From Moraxellaceae bacterium (GTDB taxonomy: Bacteria > Pseudomonadota > Gammaproteobacteria > Pseudomonadales > Moraxellaceae): a DNA stretch of 23,000 nt. The stretch spans positions 1-23,000 of the forward strand of contig JACMMY010000253.1 in the NCBI GenBank assembly GCA_014378805.1. Direction: 5' to 3'. The notes under the pieces are model-generated. The model had not been told where the DNA came from. It saw nothing but the letters and a program-made list of their open reading frames with translations, and made no database searches. Positions 16,052-23,000 of the stretch are shown in pieces. Position 1 is the first letter of the stretch. Every line of letters begins with the position of its first letter. The position numbers were made by a program, and so were the translations under genes.

Positions 16052-17493
16052 AAAAAGCTATTTTTTGGTTTCGTAGAGATTTACGTTTAGAAGATAATAC
16101 TGCGCTTTTTCATTGCTTAAATGACTTTGATCTGGTCATTCCTGTTTTTATCTTTGATAAAAATATTTTAGAGAAATTACCGAGGTCAGATAGACGTGTT
16201 GAATTCATTTGGCATTGTATTCAACATGTTAAAAACAAACTCAATGACTCTGGATCAGATTTGATCGTTATCCATGATTATCCTGATCAAATCATCAAAC
16301 TGGCAAAAGAACATCAAGTCGATGCCGTTTACTGTACCGAAGACTATGAACCCGACGCAATCAGCAGAGATCAATTCATTGGTGAGGAACTTTATAAAAA
16401 TAACATCCAGTTTAGACACTTTAAAGACACTGTAATCTTTGCCAAAAAAGAAATTTTGAATCAGCAAGGTCTGCCTTACCATGTCTTTACGCCGTATAAA
16501 AACACATGGCGAGCAAAGTTACATGTATCAAATTTCAATCATTATCCCAGTGAAGATCAACTCGGAAAAATGGCAAAACTTGAAAGCAGTACGCTAATAA
16601 AGCTAGAAGATTTAGGTTTTGAAAAAACGGGGATTGCGGATAAGAAAATCGTGGCTGCAAATCATGCACATGAACTCTTTGCTGCTTTTAAAGCAGATAA
16701 AGTGCGCCAATACAAAGAAAACCGCGACTTTCCTGGTATTAGCGGTACATCTTTTTTATCAACCCATTTTCGATTCGGTACGATTTCGATTCGTAAAGTA
16801 GTCCGCGAAATATTGGAATTGTCTGATGTCTCTGAGGGTCGTTTTCGCGAAGGATGCGATACGTGGCTGAATGAGATTATTTGGCGCGACTTCTATTTTC
16901 AGATTATGTTTAATGATCCACATGTGGTTCAATCATCTTTTAAACCACAATATCAGCATTTTCCATGGCTAACCGATGCTGAGCTGTTCAAATCTTGGTG
17001 TCAGGGGCAGACGGGTTACCCCTTGGTCGATGCTGCGATGGTGCAACTGAATACGTTGGGCTATATGCACAATCGTTTACGAATGCTCACCGCATCATTT
17101 CTGACAAAAATTATGCTCATAGACTATAAAATGGGCGAGCAGTATTTCGCGGAAAAATTATTAGACTATGATTTAGCTGCAAATAATGGTGGTTGGCAAT
17201 GGTCAGCTTCAACAGGATGTGACGCACAACCGTATTTTAGAATCTTCAATCCGATGACCCAAAGCAAGAAATTTGATGGTGAAGGGTTATTTATTAAGAA
17301 GTACCTGCCCATTTTTGCAGATGTTCCAACAAAGTATCTTCACGCACCATGGGAATATCAAAAAGAACTGCACGCATTAGGTATTACGTTAGGCAAAGAT
17401 TATCCGCGCCCAGTCGTCGATTATGCCGAGGCAAGAAAGTCGACGCTGATCTGTTTTGATGAATTCCTCAAAAATACACCAAAATCAGAATAG
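16048..17493 (+). CDS. phr: Deoxyribodipyrimidine photolyase
   Basis: A 481-residue class I CPD photolyase (E. coli PhrB is 472) that uses blue light and FAD to reverse cyclobutane pyrimidine dimers. The N-terminal antenna domain starts AIFWFRRDLRLEDNTAL (about 4-20), the family's opening motif, and includes VYCTEDYEPDAISRDQ. The FAD domain shows EGCDTWLNEIIWRDFYFQ, GQTGYPLVDAAM, GYMHNRLRMLTASFLTKIMLIDY and NNGGWQWSASTGCDAQPYFRIFNP (starting near 379). The Trp residues of the electron-transfer chain appear conserved by position. It lies 52 bases after the acyl-CoA ligase gene and may be co-transcribed with it, but the functions are unrelated. The start overlaps the stop of a six-codon ORF (ATGA). 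The 3' end converges on rluE with only 13 bases between stops. Confidence 0.95.
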   Translation: MKKAIFWFRRDLRLEDNTALFHCLNDFDLVIPVFIFDKNILEKLPRSDRRVEFIWHCIQHVKNKLNDSGSDLIVIHDYPDQIIKLAKEHQVDAVYCTEDYEPDAISRDQFIGEELYKNNIQFRHFKDTVIFAKKEILNQQGLPYHVFTPYKNTWRAKLHVSNFNHYPSEDQLGKMAKLESSTLIKLEDLGFEKTGIADKKIVAANHAHELFAAFKADKVRQYKENRDFPGISGTSFLSTHFRFGTISIRKVVREILELSDVSEGRFREGCDTWLNEIIWRDFYFQIMFNDPHVVQSSFKPQYQHFPWLTDAELFKSWCQGQTGYPLVDAAMVQLNTLGYMHNRLRMLTASFLTKIMLIDYKMGEQYFAEKLLDYDLAANNGGWQWSASTGCDAQPYFRIFNPMTQSKKFDGEGLFIKKYLPIFADVPTKYLHAPWEYQKELHALGITLGKDYPRPVVDYAEARKSTLICFDEFLKNTPKSE

Positions 17494-17509
17494 GCGTAGG
17501 CTTCGCCTA
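17491..17509. other. Hairpin formed by the two convergent stop codons
   Basis: TAGGCG (17491-17496) and CGCCTA (17504-17509) form a six-base stem with a seven-base loop. The outer bases are the stop codon of phr on one strand and that of rluE on the other. There is no T-run, so it is a weak terminator at most. Confidence 0.5.
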
Positions 17510-18055
17510 AACCGCAACATAATCGACTTCACGCCAATCACCTGAAGCCAAGTCACCTAAACTATAAGGACCAATTTGCGCTCTGATCAAACGTAATGTC
17601 GGATGGTTCACCGCAGCAGTCATGCGTCGAACCTGACGATTACGACCTTCACAAATTTGAATTTCTAACCAAGATGTTGGAATAGACGCGCGATAGCGTA
17701 CTGGTGGTGTCCGCGACCAAATCAGCGGCTCATCTATCCGTTTTACTTTTGCAGGCAACGTCATACCATCATTTAACCTGACACCTTTGATTAACTGAGT
17801 GATTGCGTCTTCTGTTGGCTTGCCATCGACTTGTACCCAATACGTTTTATACTGTTTTTGTTTGGGCTGAGTTAGTCGGGCATTCGCGATACCATCATTG
17901 GTTAAGAGTAATAGACCCTCGGAATCACGATCTAAACGCCCCGCAACGCGCAAGCTCGGATCATGAATAAAATCGGCGAGCGTTTTTCGATCACCTTCAG
18001 CACGAAATTGAGTCAATACATCGTAAGGTTTATTAAAAAGCACTATTTTGGGCAT
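17507..18055 (-). CDS. rluE: Ribosomal large subunit pseudouridine synthase E
   Basis: A 182-residue stand-alone RsuA-family pseudouridine synthase without an S4 domain, matching RluE, which in E. coli makes pseudouridine at U2457 of 23S rRNA. The catalytic Asp42 is in GRLDRDSEGLLLLTNDG (39-55). Other family motifs are FNKPYDVLTQF near the start, KTYWVQVDGKPT, SIPTSWLEIQICEGRNRQVRRMTAAV and PTLRLIRAQIGPYSL, all close to remembered E. coli RluE. The gene ends 13 bases from the photolyase stop and is divergent from icd across a long spacer, a neighbourhood I also associate with Acinetobacter. Start ATG 18055 matches the family N-terminus. Confidence 0.94.
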   Translation of the reverse strand: MPKIVLFNKPYDVLTQFRAEGDRKTLADFIHDPSLRVAGRLDRDSEGLLLLTNDGIANARLTQPKQKQYKTYWVQVDGKPTEDAITQLIKGVRLNDGMTLPAKVKRIDEPLIWSRTPPVRYRASIPTSWLEIQICEGRNRQVRRMTAAVNHPTLRLIRAQIGPYSLGDLASGDWREVDYVAV

Positions 18056-18447
18056 GTAAATTTGTCTACTGAGTAATTTTGGTTTGTAGCAATTTGAAAC
18101 AGTGATGACTGAATTGGTTTAAGTTTAGCGTTATTCATTAAAAATTGCCTTGAATTGAATCGTATTTGATCAATTAGGAGTGATTATCATCTTTAAAAAT
18201 ATCTCTATTTGTTATCTAAATCACCATTGTCCCGTACTTTGTTTAAAATAGTGCCATGCTAAAACTGAGTGAATCTAAGAGTATTTATTCACGATATCCA
18301 AAAAAGTTCTGTCGTTGCTTTATTTAAGTTTAACTGACCCAGATGACCGTTAATTGTTGTTGTTTTATATTATTGTCATGGTCATTAAATATTCTATGTT
18401 ATTGTAATATATCTACGTTTTGTACTTGAAAAGGGAGCACCTGTATA
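18056..18447. other. Long divergent spacer upstream of icd
   Basis: The 392 bases between rluE and icd are AT-rich and hold no convincing ORF. The icd ribosome site GGGAG lies about ten bases before ATG 18448. Runs such as TTGTTGTTGTTTTATATTATTG (spread over about 18356-18378) could hold a promoter, but no -35/-10 pair is clear. The unusual length for such a spacer suggests a regulated promoter or an untranslated leader. Confidence 0.4.
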
Positions 18448-19704
18448 ATGGGTTATCAGAAGATCGTGGTTCCAACTGATGGTGACAAAATCACCGTAAA
18501 CGCTGACCTATCCCTGAACGTCCCCAATCATCCGATTATCCCTTTCATTGAAGGTGATGGTATTGGTGTGGATATCACACCACCCATGATCAAAGTTGTT
18601 GATGCTGCAGTCCAAAAGGCATATGCAGGTAAACGTGCGATTGTGTGGATGGAAGTTTATTGCGGTGAGAAAGCGAATAAATTATATGGCACATATATGC
18701 CAGCAGAAACATTTGAAGCATTGCGCGAATTTGTAGTATCGATCAAAGGTCCACTGACTACGCCAGTTGGCGGTGGTATGCGTTCACTGAACGTGGCAAT
18801 GCGCCAAGAACTTGATTTGTACGTTTGTGTGCGTCCAGTGCGATGGTTCGAAGGTGTACCAAGCCCTGTATCTCACCCAGAACTCACCGACATGGTGATC
18901 TTCCGTGAAAACTCAGAAGACATTTACGCAGGTATCGAATGGAAAGCTGGCTCACCAGAAGCAATTAAAGTCATCAAATTCCTAAAAGAAGAAATGGGTG
19001 TGACTAAAATCCGTTTTGAAGAAAACTGCGGTATCGGTATCAAGCCTGTTTCTAAAGAAGGGACTCAACGTCTGGTTCGTAAGGCGATTCAATTCGCAAT
19101 CGACAATGACAAGCCTAGCGTGACTTTGGTTCACAAAGGCAACATCATGAAGTACACCGAAGGTGCGTTTAAAGAGTGGGGCTATGAGCTCGCTGCTGAA
19201 CGCTTTGGCGGTGTAGAGATCGATGGTGGTCCTTGGATGAAGATCATCAACCCAAGAACTGGCAAAGAAATCATCATCAAAGACGTGATTGCTGATGCGT
19301 TCTTGCAACAGATTTTGATGCGCCCAGCAGAATACTCTGTGATCGCAACCTTGAACTTGAACGGCGATTACATTTCTGACGCTTTGGCGGCGGAAGTAGG
19401 CGGTATCGGTATTGCACCGGGCGCAAACATCGGCGGCGCGATTTCTGTTTACGAAGCAACTCACGGTACTGCACCGAAGTATGCAGGTCAGGATAAAGTG
19501 AATCCAGGCTCAATCATTCTGTCTGCTGAAATGATGCTGCGTGATATGGGCTGGACTGAAGCTGCTGATTTGGTCATCAAAGGCATTTCAAATGCAATTG
19601 CTGCTAAAACTGTGACTTACGACTTTGAACGTTTAATGCCTGGTGCAACGTTGCTGCGTAGTTCTGAGTTTGGTGATGCGATCATTAAGCATATGGAAGA
19701 CTGA
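18448..19704 (+). CDS. icd: NADP-dependent isocitrate dehydrogenase
   Basis: A 418-residue homodimeric type of isocitrate dehydrogenase, the TCA-cycle enzyme converting isocitrate to 2-oxoglutarate with NADPH formation. The protein follows E. coli Icd along its length: PFIEGDGIGVDITPPM, GGGMRSLNVAMRQELDLYVCVRP, TDMVIFRENSEDIYAGIEW, LVHKGNIMKYTEGAFKEWG, DVIADAFLQQIL and NLNGDYISDALAA. Ser113, the site phosphorylated by AceK in E. coli, is at exactly the same position, so the enzyme could be under that control if an AceK is encoded elsewhere. HGTAPKYAGQDKVNPGS and AKTVTYDFERLM also agree with the NADP form. It is a single gene with its own terminator. Base composition is richer in G and C than the helicase gene downstream. 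Confidence 0.97.
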   Translation: MGYQKIVVPTDGDKITVNADLSLNVPNHPIIPFIEGDGIGVDITPPMIKVVDAAVQKAYAGKRAIVWMEVYCGEKANKLYGTYMPAETFEALREFVVSIKGPLTTPVGGGMRSLNVAMRQELDLYVCVRPVRWFEGVPSPVSHPELTDMVIFRENSEDIYAGIEWKAGSPEAIKVIKFLKEEMGVTKIRFEENCGIGIKPVSKEGTQRLVRKAIQFAIDNDKPSVTLVHKGNIMKYTEGAFKEWGYELAAERFGGVEIDGGPWMKIINPRTGKEIIIKDVIADAFLQQILMRPAEYSVIATLNLNGDYISDALAAEVGGIGIAPGANIGGAISVYEATHGTAPKYAGQDKVNPGSIILSAEMMLRDMGWTEAADLVIKGISNAIAAKTVTYDFERLMPGATLLRSSEFGDAIIKHMED

Positions 19705-19731
19705 TTCCTAGCGGATCAGTGATTCAGATGT

Positions 19732-19760
19732 AAAAAAACCAGCGGAAGCTGGTTTTTTTT
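19732..19760. terminator. Bidirectional intrinsic terminator after icd
   Basis: A 12-base stem (AAAAAAACCAGC / GCTGGTTTTTTT) with a GGAA tetraloop ends in T's on either strand. It lies 28 bases after the icd stop and separates icd from the helicase gene. Confidence 0.93.
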
Positions 19761-19887
19761 ATATCGAGTACAGATAAGTATGATGTCTTACGAATCTTAT
19801 GATGAAGTGTGATGAAGTTATATAGCTATTTCTTGCTTTATACTTAAAGAAATTTTTGATACCAAATCGAATATAAAAGAGAAGAAA

Positions 19888-21903
19888 ATGTCTGCTGATA
19901 AATTGTTATTAGAGTTAAACCCGAGTCAACGGGTAGCTGCTACTCACTTAAAAAATCACGCTCTTGTATTGGCTGGTGCTGGTTGTGGAAAAACAAAAAC
20001 AATAATAGCTAGAGCTGCATTTTTGATCTCTCAAGGTGTATCACCTGATCGAATACAAATACTCACATTCACTAGACGCTCTGCATCAGAAATAGTTGAA
20101 AGAGTAAAAACTCATTTAGGCGATAGCAGTCAAGGATTAAGATCATCTACATTCCATACATGGTGTACGTCAATTATCAGACGCGCCCCAACAGCATTTG
20201 GATTTAAAAAATTCACTGTAATCGATAGAGATGATCAACTTCAATTATTTAAGCTGTTAAGAGGGAAGCGTGCAAGCGGGAATTTTCCAACTGCGGCTCA
20301 AATCTGTGATTTGTACTCATTTGCCCGAAATACAAGAACATCATTGGATGCTACACTAAAAAAACAGTCGCCAAATTATTATAATCAGAAAGAACCAATC
20401 GCAAGCATCATGAAAGAGTATGAATTAAGAAAAAGGAGTAGGAATTACTTTGACTATGACGATATCCTAGACATAGTTGCCAAAGGTATTAATCAGCATG
20501 AAGAGTTGTGTAAATGGGTCGGAACTCAATTTGATCATATATTAGTTGATGAAATGCAAGATACTAATCCACTTCAATGGGAGCTACTCGAACCTTTAAC
20601 TAAATATGTGAAATTATTTTGTGTTGGAGATGATGCTCAATCAATATATGGATTTCGGGGGGCAGACTTCAAAAATGTTCATAGTTTCCAAGAGCGCTTA
20701 CCTGATTCTACAATCTTAAGACTAGAAGATAATTATCGTTCAACACAAGAAATATTAGATATTTCAAATTGGCTATTGAAGAGTAGTACTATAAATTATG
20801 ATAAGAAACTGAAATCAATGCGTGGATTTGGATTGATTCCTAAAATTCATACTTTTAGCAATGAGTGGGAAGAAGGGCGTTGGATAGCCGAAGATTTAAT
20901 TAAAAGAAGAGTATCTGGAAGTTTGTGGAAAAATCATATGATTTTAGTCCGTTCCAGCTTTTCAGCAAGAACTGTCGAAGCTGCTTTGCTTGCAAAGGAA
21001 ATACCTTATATATTTATTGGCGGCACAAAATTATTGGATGCTGCTCATGTAAAAGACGTCTTATCCGTTCTTCGTTTGATTGGGAACAATCAAGATGAAA
21101 TTGGCTGGATGCGATATTTAACACTATGGTCAGGTGTTGGAGAGGTTAAGGCGGGGAAAATAATAAATGAGATTTTAAATCACGATAATACAAATGATGC
21201 TATTAGTACTCTAGAAACGGAGGGATACGGTTCCTCAGAGCTTGCATCAGTAATTAAAGAATTAATTCAAATTGAAGGCTCTGTATCTAAAATTATTTCG
21301 AAAGCCGTAAAATTAATGACTGATATGTTAGCAAATAAATATAAGAACCAAGATTGGGAAAAACGTCAACGTGATTTTAGTTTTGTAGAAAAACTTGCTG
21401 AAAAGCATTCATCTGTTTTAGAGTTTTTAGAAGAGTATATTCTTGATCCAATTTTTAACTCTGAAAGAGATAGAATCGAAAATGAAGATATAGTTACAAT
21501 AATCACTATACATTCTGCTAAAGGTACTGAGAGGGAGGTTTGTTATGTTCAGAATGTTTCTACTGGTTCATATCCGCCTGCATTCGCAATAAATGACTTA
21601 GATGATGTCGAAGAAGAACGACGAGTTTTATATGTTGCATTGACTAGAGCTAAAAATGAACTAATTATAACTAGAAAAATGCATAATACTTGGTCATATG
21701 AAAACGTAAAGAAATCAAACCCCAATGAAGAATTGAATGTTGAAGACTCAGGAGACAATAATAAACTTATTGAATCATATTTTCTAAATGGCTTACCAGA
21801 ACAACTGGCAAGCGAGGATGTGCATACTAATAACGTAAACTCGTTAAGAAGTGCAAACATTAATCAAAAGTTAAATATAGAATTTGGAATTGATTTAAGT
21901 TAA
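19888..21903 (+). CDS. Orphan UvrD/Rep family ATP-dependent DNA helicase
   Basis: A 671-residue superfamily 1A helicase, near the length of Rep (673) but divergent. In order: Q motif (NPSQ, about 11-14), Walker A AGAGCGKT (29-36), Ia LTFTRRSASEI (59-69), Ib STFHTWC (87-93), motif II VDEMQDTN (220-227), motif III VGDDAQSIYGFRGAD (246-260), motif IV LEDNYRST (279-286), motif V TIHSAKGTEREV (540-551) and motif VI EEERRVLYVALTRAK (575-589). It has the essential ATPase residues, so it is probably active. Motif V has KGTER where Rep/UvrD usually have KGLEF. The last 80 residues are Asn- and acid-rich. The gene is visibly AT-richer than icd and polA and uses many AGA/ATA codons, hinting at transfer. 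It is isolated: no nuclease partner (as in Gabija or AddAB) is adjacent. Role unknown; repair or defence are both possible. Confidence 0.9.
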   Translation: MSADKLLLELNPSQRVAATHLKNHALVLAGAGCGKTKTIIARAAFLISQGVSPDRIQILTFTRRSASEIVERVKTHLGDSSQGLRSSTFHTWCTSIIRRAPTAFGFKKFTVIDRDDQLQLFKLLRGKRASGNFPTAAQICDLYSFARNTRTSLDATLKKQSPNYYNQKEPIASIMKEYELRKRSRNYFDYDDILDIVAKGINQHEELCKWVGTQFDHILVDEMQDTNPLQWELLEPLTKYVKLFCVGDDAQSIYGFRGADFKNVHSFQERLPDSTILRLEDNYRSTQEILDISNWLLKSSTINYDKKLKSMRGFGLIPKIHTFSNEWEEGRWIAEDLIKRRVSGSLWKNHMILVRSSFSARTVEAALLAKEIPYIFIGGTKLLDAAHVKDVLSVLRLIGNNQDEIGWMRYLTLWSGVGEVKAGKIINEILNHDNTNDAISTLETEGYGSSELASVIKELIQIEGSVSKIISKAVKLMTDMLANKYKNQDWEKRQRDFSFVEKLAEKHSSVLEFLEEYILDPIFNSERDRIENEDIVTIITIHSAKGTEREVCYVQNVSTGSYPPAFAINDLDDVEEERRVLYVALTRAKNELIITRKMHNTWSYENVKKSNPNEELNVEDSGDNNKLIESYFLNGLPEQLASEDVHTNNVNSLRSANINQKLNIEFGIDLS

Positions 21904-21942
21904 ATACACCTAACTAATTAATTTGATTAACTTAAGAGTGCG

Positions 21943-22006
21943 TAGCAGGCGTATGCTGCGTGCTTATCGCAGCTCCAATTCAGCAAGCTGGGGCAAGCCC
22001 GCAGCC
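21943..22006. repeat. GC-rich structured intergenic element (REP-like)
   Basis: Between the convergent helicase and FMN reductase genes is a block that is much richer in GC than its surroundings. It contains three inverted repeats: AGCA...TGCT near 21944-21957, GCTGCG / CGCAGC (21955-21960, 21968-21973), and GCTGGGGC AA GCCCGCAGC (21987-22005, one bulged base). No T-run follows on either strand. It resembles extragenic palindromes seen in other genomes, but I cannot show other copies in the window. Confidence 0.45.
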
Positions 22007-22024
22007 AAATTGTTTATATTTTAC

Positions 22025-22588
22025 TTATTTGCCAACCCATTCCGCTAACCCAGCTCCAATCGCTTTCACCTGCGCTTCTAATTTCTCATCGGTAATTTTT
22101 CCATCTTTGATTTTCTGACCAGTCACCGCAACTTGTTCAGGCAATACCAAACATCCCAGATTACCCAAATACATCCGCACCATCATCAAACTGCGCAAAC
22201 CACCCATCAGCCCCGGACTTGATGAAATAAGCGCAACGGGATAACGTTTAAAGATACGCAAACCGACTTTGCCATCTGGCTCAGCCCGCGTCATCCAATC
22301 AAACGTATTCTTAATTAATGGTGTAAAAAAACCATTATATTCAGGCGAGGCAAGTAACAAACCATCATGCTTCTCAAATAAACGTAATAGTTTCTGCGCC
22401 GTTTCAGGCATGCCAGACGCTTGCTCATCATCGCCGTTATAAAGTGGCATTGAATAATCATTCAGATTGATCAGCGTGACAGTGCAACCTTTGACGGATT
22501 CTGCGCCCGCAATCGCCACCTGCAATACTTGGCTGTTCAACGATTCTTTGCGTGTGCTACCTGAAAAGGCGAGAAGGCGTGTGGTCAT
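22025..22588 (-). CDS. NADPH-dependent FMN reductase family protein
   Basis: A 187-residue flavodoxin-like quinone/FMN reductase (the azoreductase and ChrR type). The FMN-binding loop is FSGSTRKESLN near residues 8-18, and the second conserved motif is ASPEYNGFFTPLIKNTFDWMTR (about 80-100). The chain continues with KRYPVALISSSPGLMGGLRSL. These enzymes use NADPH to reduce flavins, quinones or azo and metal compounds; the substrate here is unknown. It lacks a signal peptide. The ATG has GGAG seven bases upstream on the minus strand. It is divergent from polA, with about 180 bases between starts. It could supply reduced FMN to a monooxygenase, but the LLM gene here is far away, so no link is claimed. 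Confidence 0.9.
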   Translation of the reverse strand: MTTRLLAFSGSTRKESLNSQVLQVAIAGAESVKGCTVTLINLNDYSMPLYNGDDEQASGMPETAQKLLRLFEKHDGLLLASPEYNGFFTPLIKNTFDWMTRAEPDGKVGLRIFKRYPVALISSSPGLMGGLRSLMMVRMYLGNLGCLVLPEQVAVTGQKIKDGKITDEKLEAQVKAIGAGLAEWVGK

Positions 22589-22768
22589 GAGCTGACTCCG
22601 AAATAATTAGAATAATAATGATCCGTTCATCATCAGTCTAACCCTAGATCGAAAAGAAACAAGTAGAAAACTGAATAAACAACAGCGGCGGTTTCATTTC
22701 TACTTTAAAATCACGGCTATTCAAATGAATCATATTCTGCATCAAGCATCGCATTTTGGAGCGCACTC

Positions 22769-23000
22769 ATGCCCCCGTTTATTTTGGTCGATGGCTCTTA
22801 TTACCTGTTTCGAGCATTCCACGCGCTACCGCCGCTGACTACCTCGCAAGGTCAAACCACCAACGCGATCAAAGGTGCATTATCCGCGCTGCAAAAACTC
22901 ATGCGTCGCATGCAACCGACACACATGGCGGTGATTTTTGATACGCCAGAACCGACGTTTCGCCACATGCTGTCACCAGAATACAAAGCACATCGCCCTG
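22769..23000 (+). CDS. polA: DNA polymerase I, N-terminal part (3' end outside window)
   Basis: The frame from ATG 22769 stays open to the window edge (77 codons). It reads PPFILVDGSYYLFRAFHALPPL, then TTNAIKGALSALQKLMRR, AVIFDTPEPTFRHML and PEYKAHRP, which is the start of the 5'-to-3' exonuclease domain of DNA polymerase I. The metal-binding Asp8 of LVDGS and the Asp in VIFD are present. PolA fills gaps and removes RNA primers in replication and repair. A GGAG seven bases before the ATG is the ribosome site. The proofreading and polymerase domains lie beyond the window. A competing open frame at 22756 in another register encodes nothing recognisable. Confidence 0.96.
   Translation, partial: MPPFILVDGSYYLFRAFHALPPLTTSQGQTTNAIKGALSALQKLMRRMQPTHMAVIFDTPEPTFRHMLSPEYKAHRP

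Noticed and set aside
18444..18449. TATAAT right before icd, matching the -10 consensus.
   Set aside because: It overlaps the icd start codon and leaves no room for a leader or ribosome site, so it is chance.
19801..19820. Tandem copies of GATGAAGT before the helicase gene.
   Set aside because: Only two copies of a short unit, with no hallmark of a regulator site or a slippage-controlled switch.
19888..21903. The helicase as GajB of a Gabija defence system.
   Set aside because: No OLD-family nuclease (GajA) gene is adjacent; the neighbours are icd and an FMN reductase.

Overview
The window looks like a chromosomal stretch of a gammaproteobacterium, most likely of the Moraxellaceae (Acinetobacter or a close relative). 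This is inferred from moderately AT-rich DNA, housekeeping proteins that align closely with remembered E. coli homologues (Icd, Ndh, RluE, Phr, Cca, Amt), and DUF3108, DUF1304 and DUF805 genes of the kind found in that family. No rRNA, tRNA, CRISPR array, phage module or transposase is visible.

Layout. 1-1400: the 3' end of hemL, a broken HNH endonuclease gene, an FKBP-type prolyl isomerase and an unrecognised 103-residue protein. 1540-3500 (minus): a DUF1993 gene and cca. 3778-6038 (plus): a hemolysin III family membrane protein and a type II secretion/pilus-type ATPase (GspE family), followed by a palindromic intergenic repeat. 6150-7385 (minus): a DUF1304 membrane protein and an exported DUF3108 protein. 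7715-8905: an ammonium transporter without a neighbouring glnK, closed by a very clear terminator. 8980-9978 (minus): a luciferase-like flavin monooxygenase. 10210-11957: a DUF805 gene with an in-frame stop and a type II NADH dehydrogenase gene with a frameshift, convergent around a shared terminator. 12242-17493 (plus): an M61 peptidase with a PDZ domain, a long-chain acyl-CoA ligase and a photolyase. 17507-19704: rluE and icd, divergent across a 392-base spacer. 19888-21903: an AT-rich orphan UvrD/Rep-type helicase. 22025-23000: an NADPH-dependent FMN reductase and, divergently, the start of polA.

Most of the window is core metabolism, RNA maturation and DNA repair, arranged as single genes or short pairs with few real operons. 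The main oddity is that three genes within about 12 kb are disrupted (HNH, DUF805, ndh), each with recognisable coding sequence on both sides of the lesion. This is either recent gene decay or sequence error, and the ndh case matters because that enzyme is a major respiratory entry point. The most likely acquired gene is the orphan helicase. I did not find a convincing new multi-gene system. The best leads are the helicase, the palindromic repeat at 6048-6123, the GC-rich structured element at 21943-22006 and a six-codon ORF whose stop overlaps the photolyase start.
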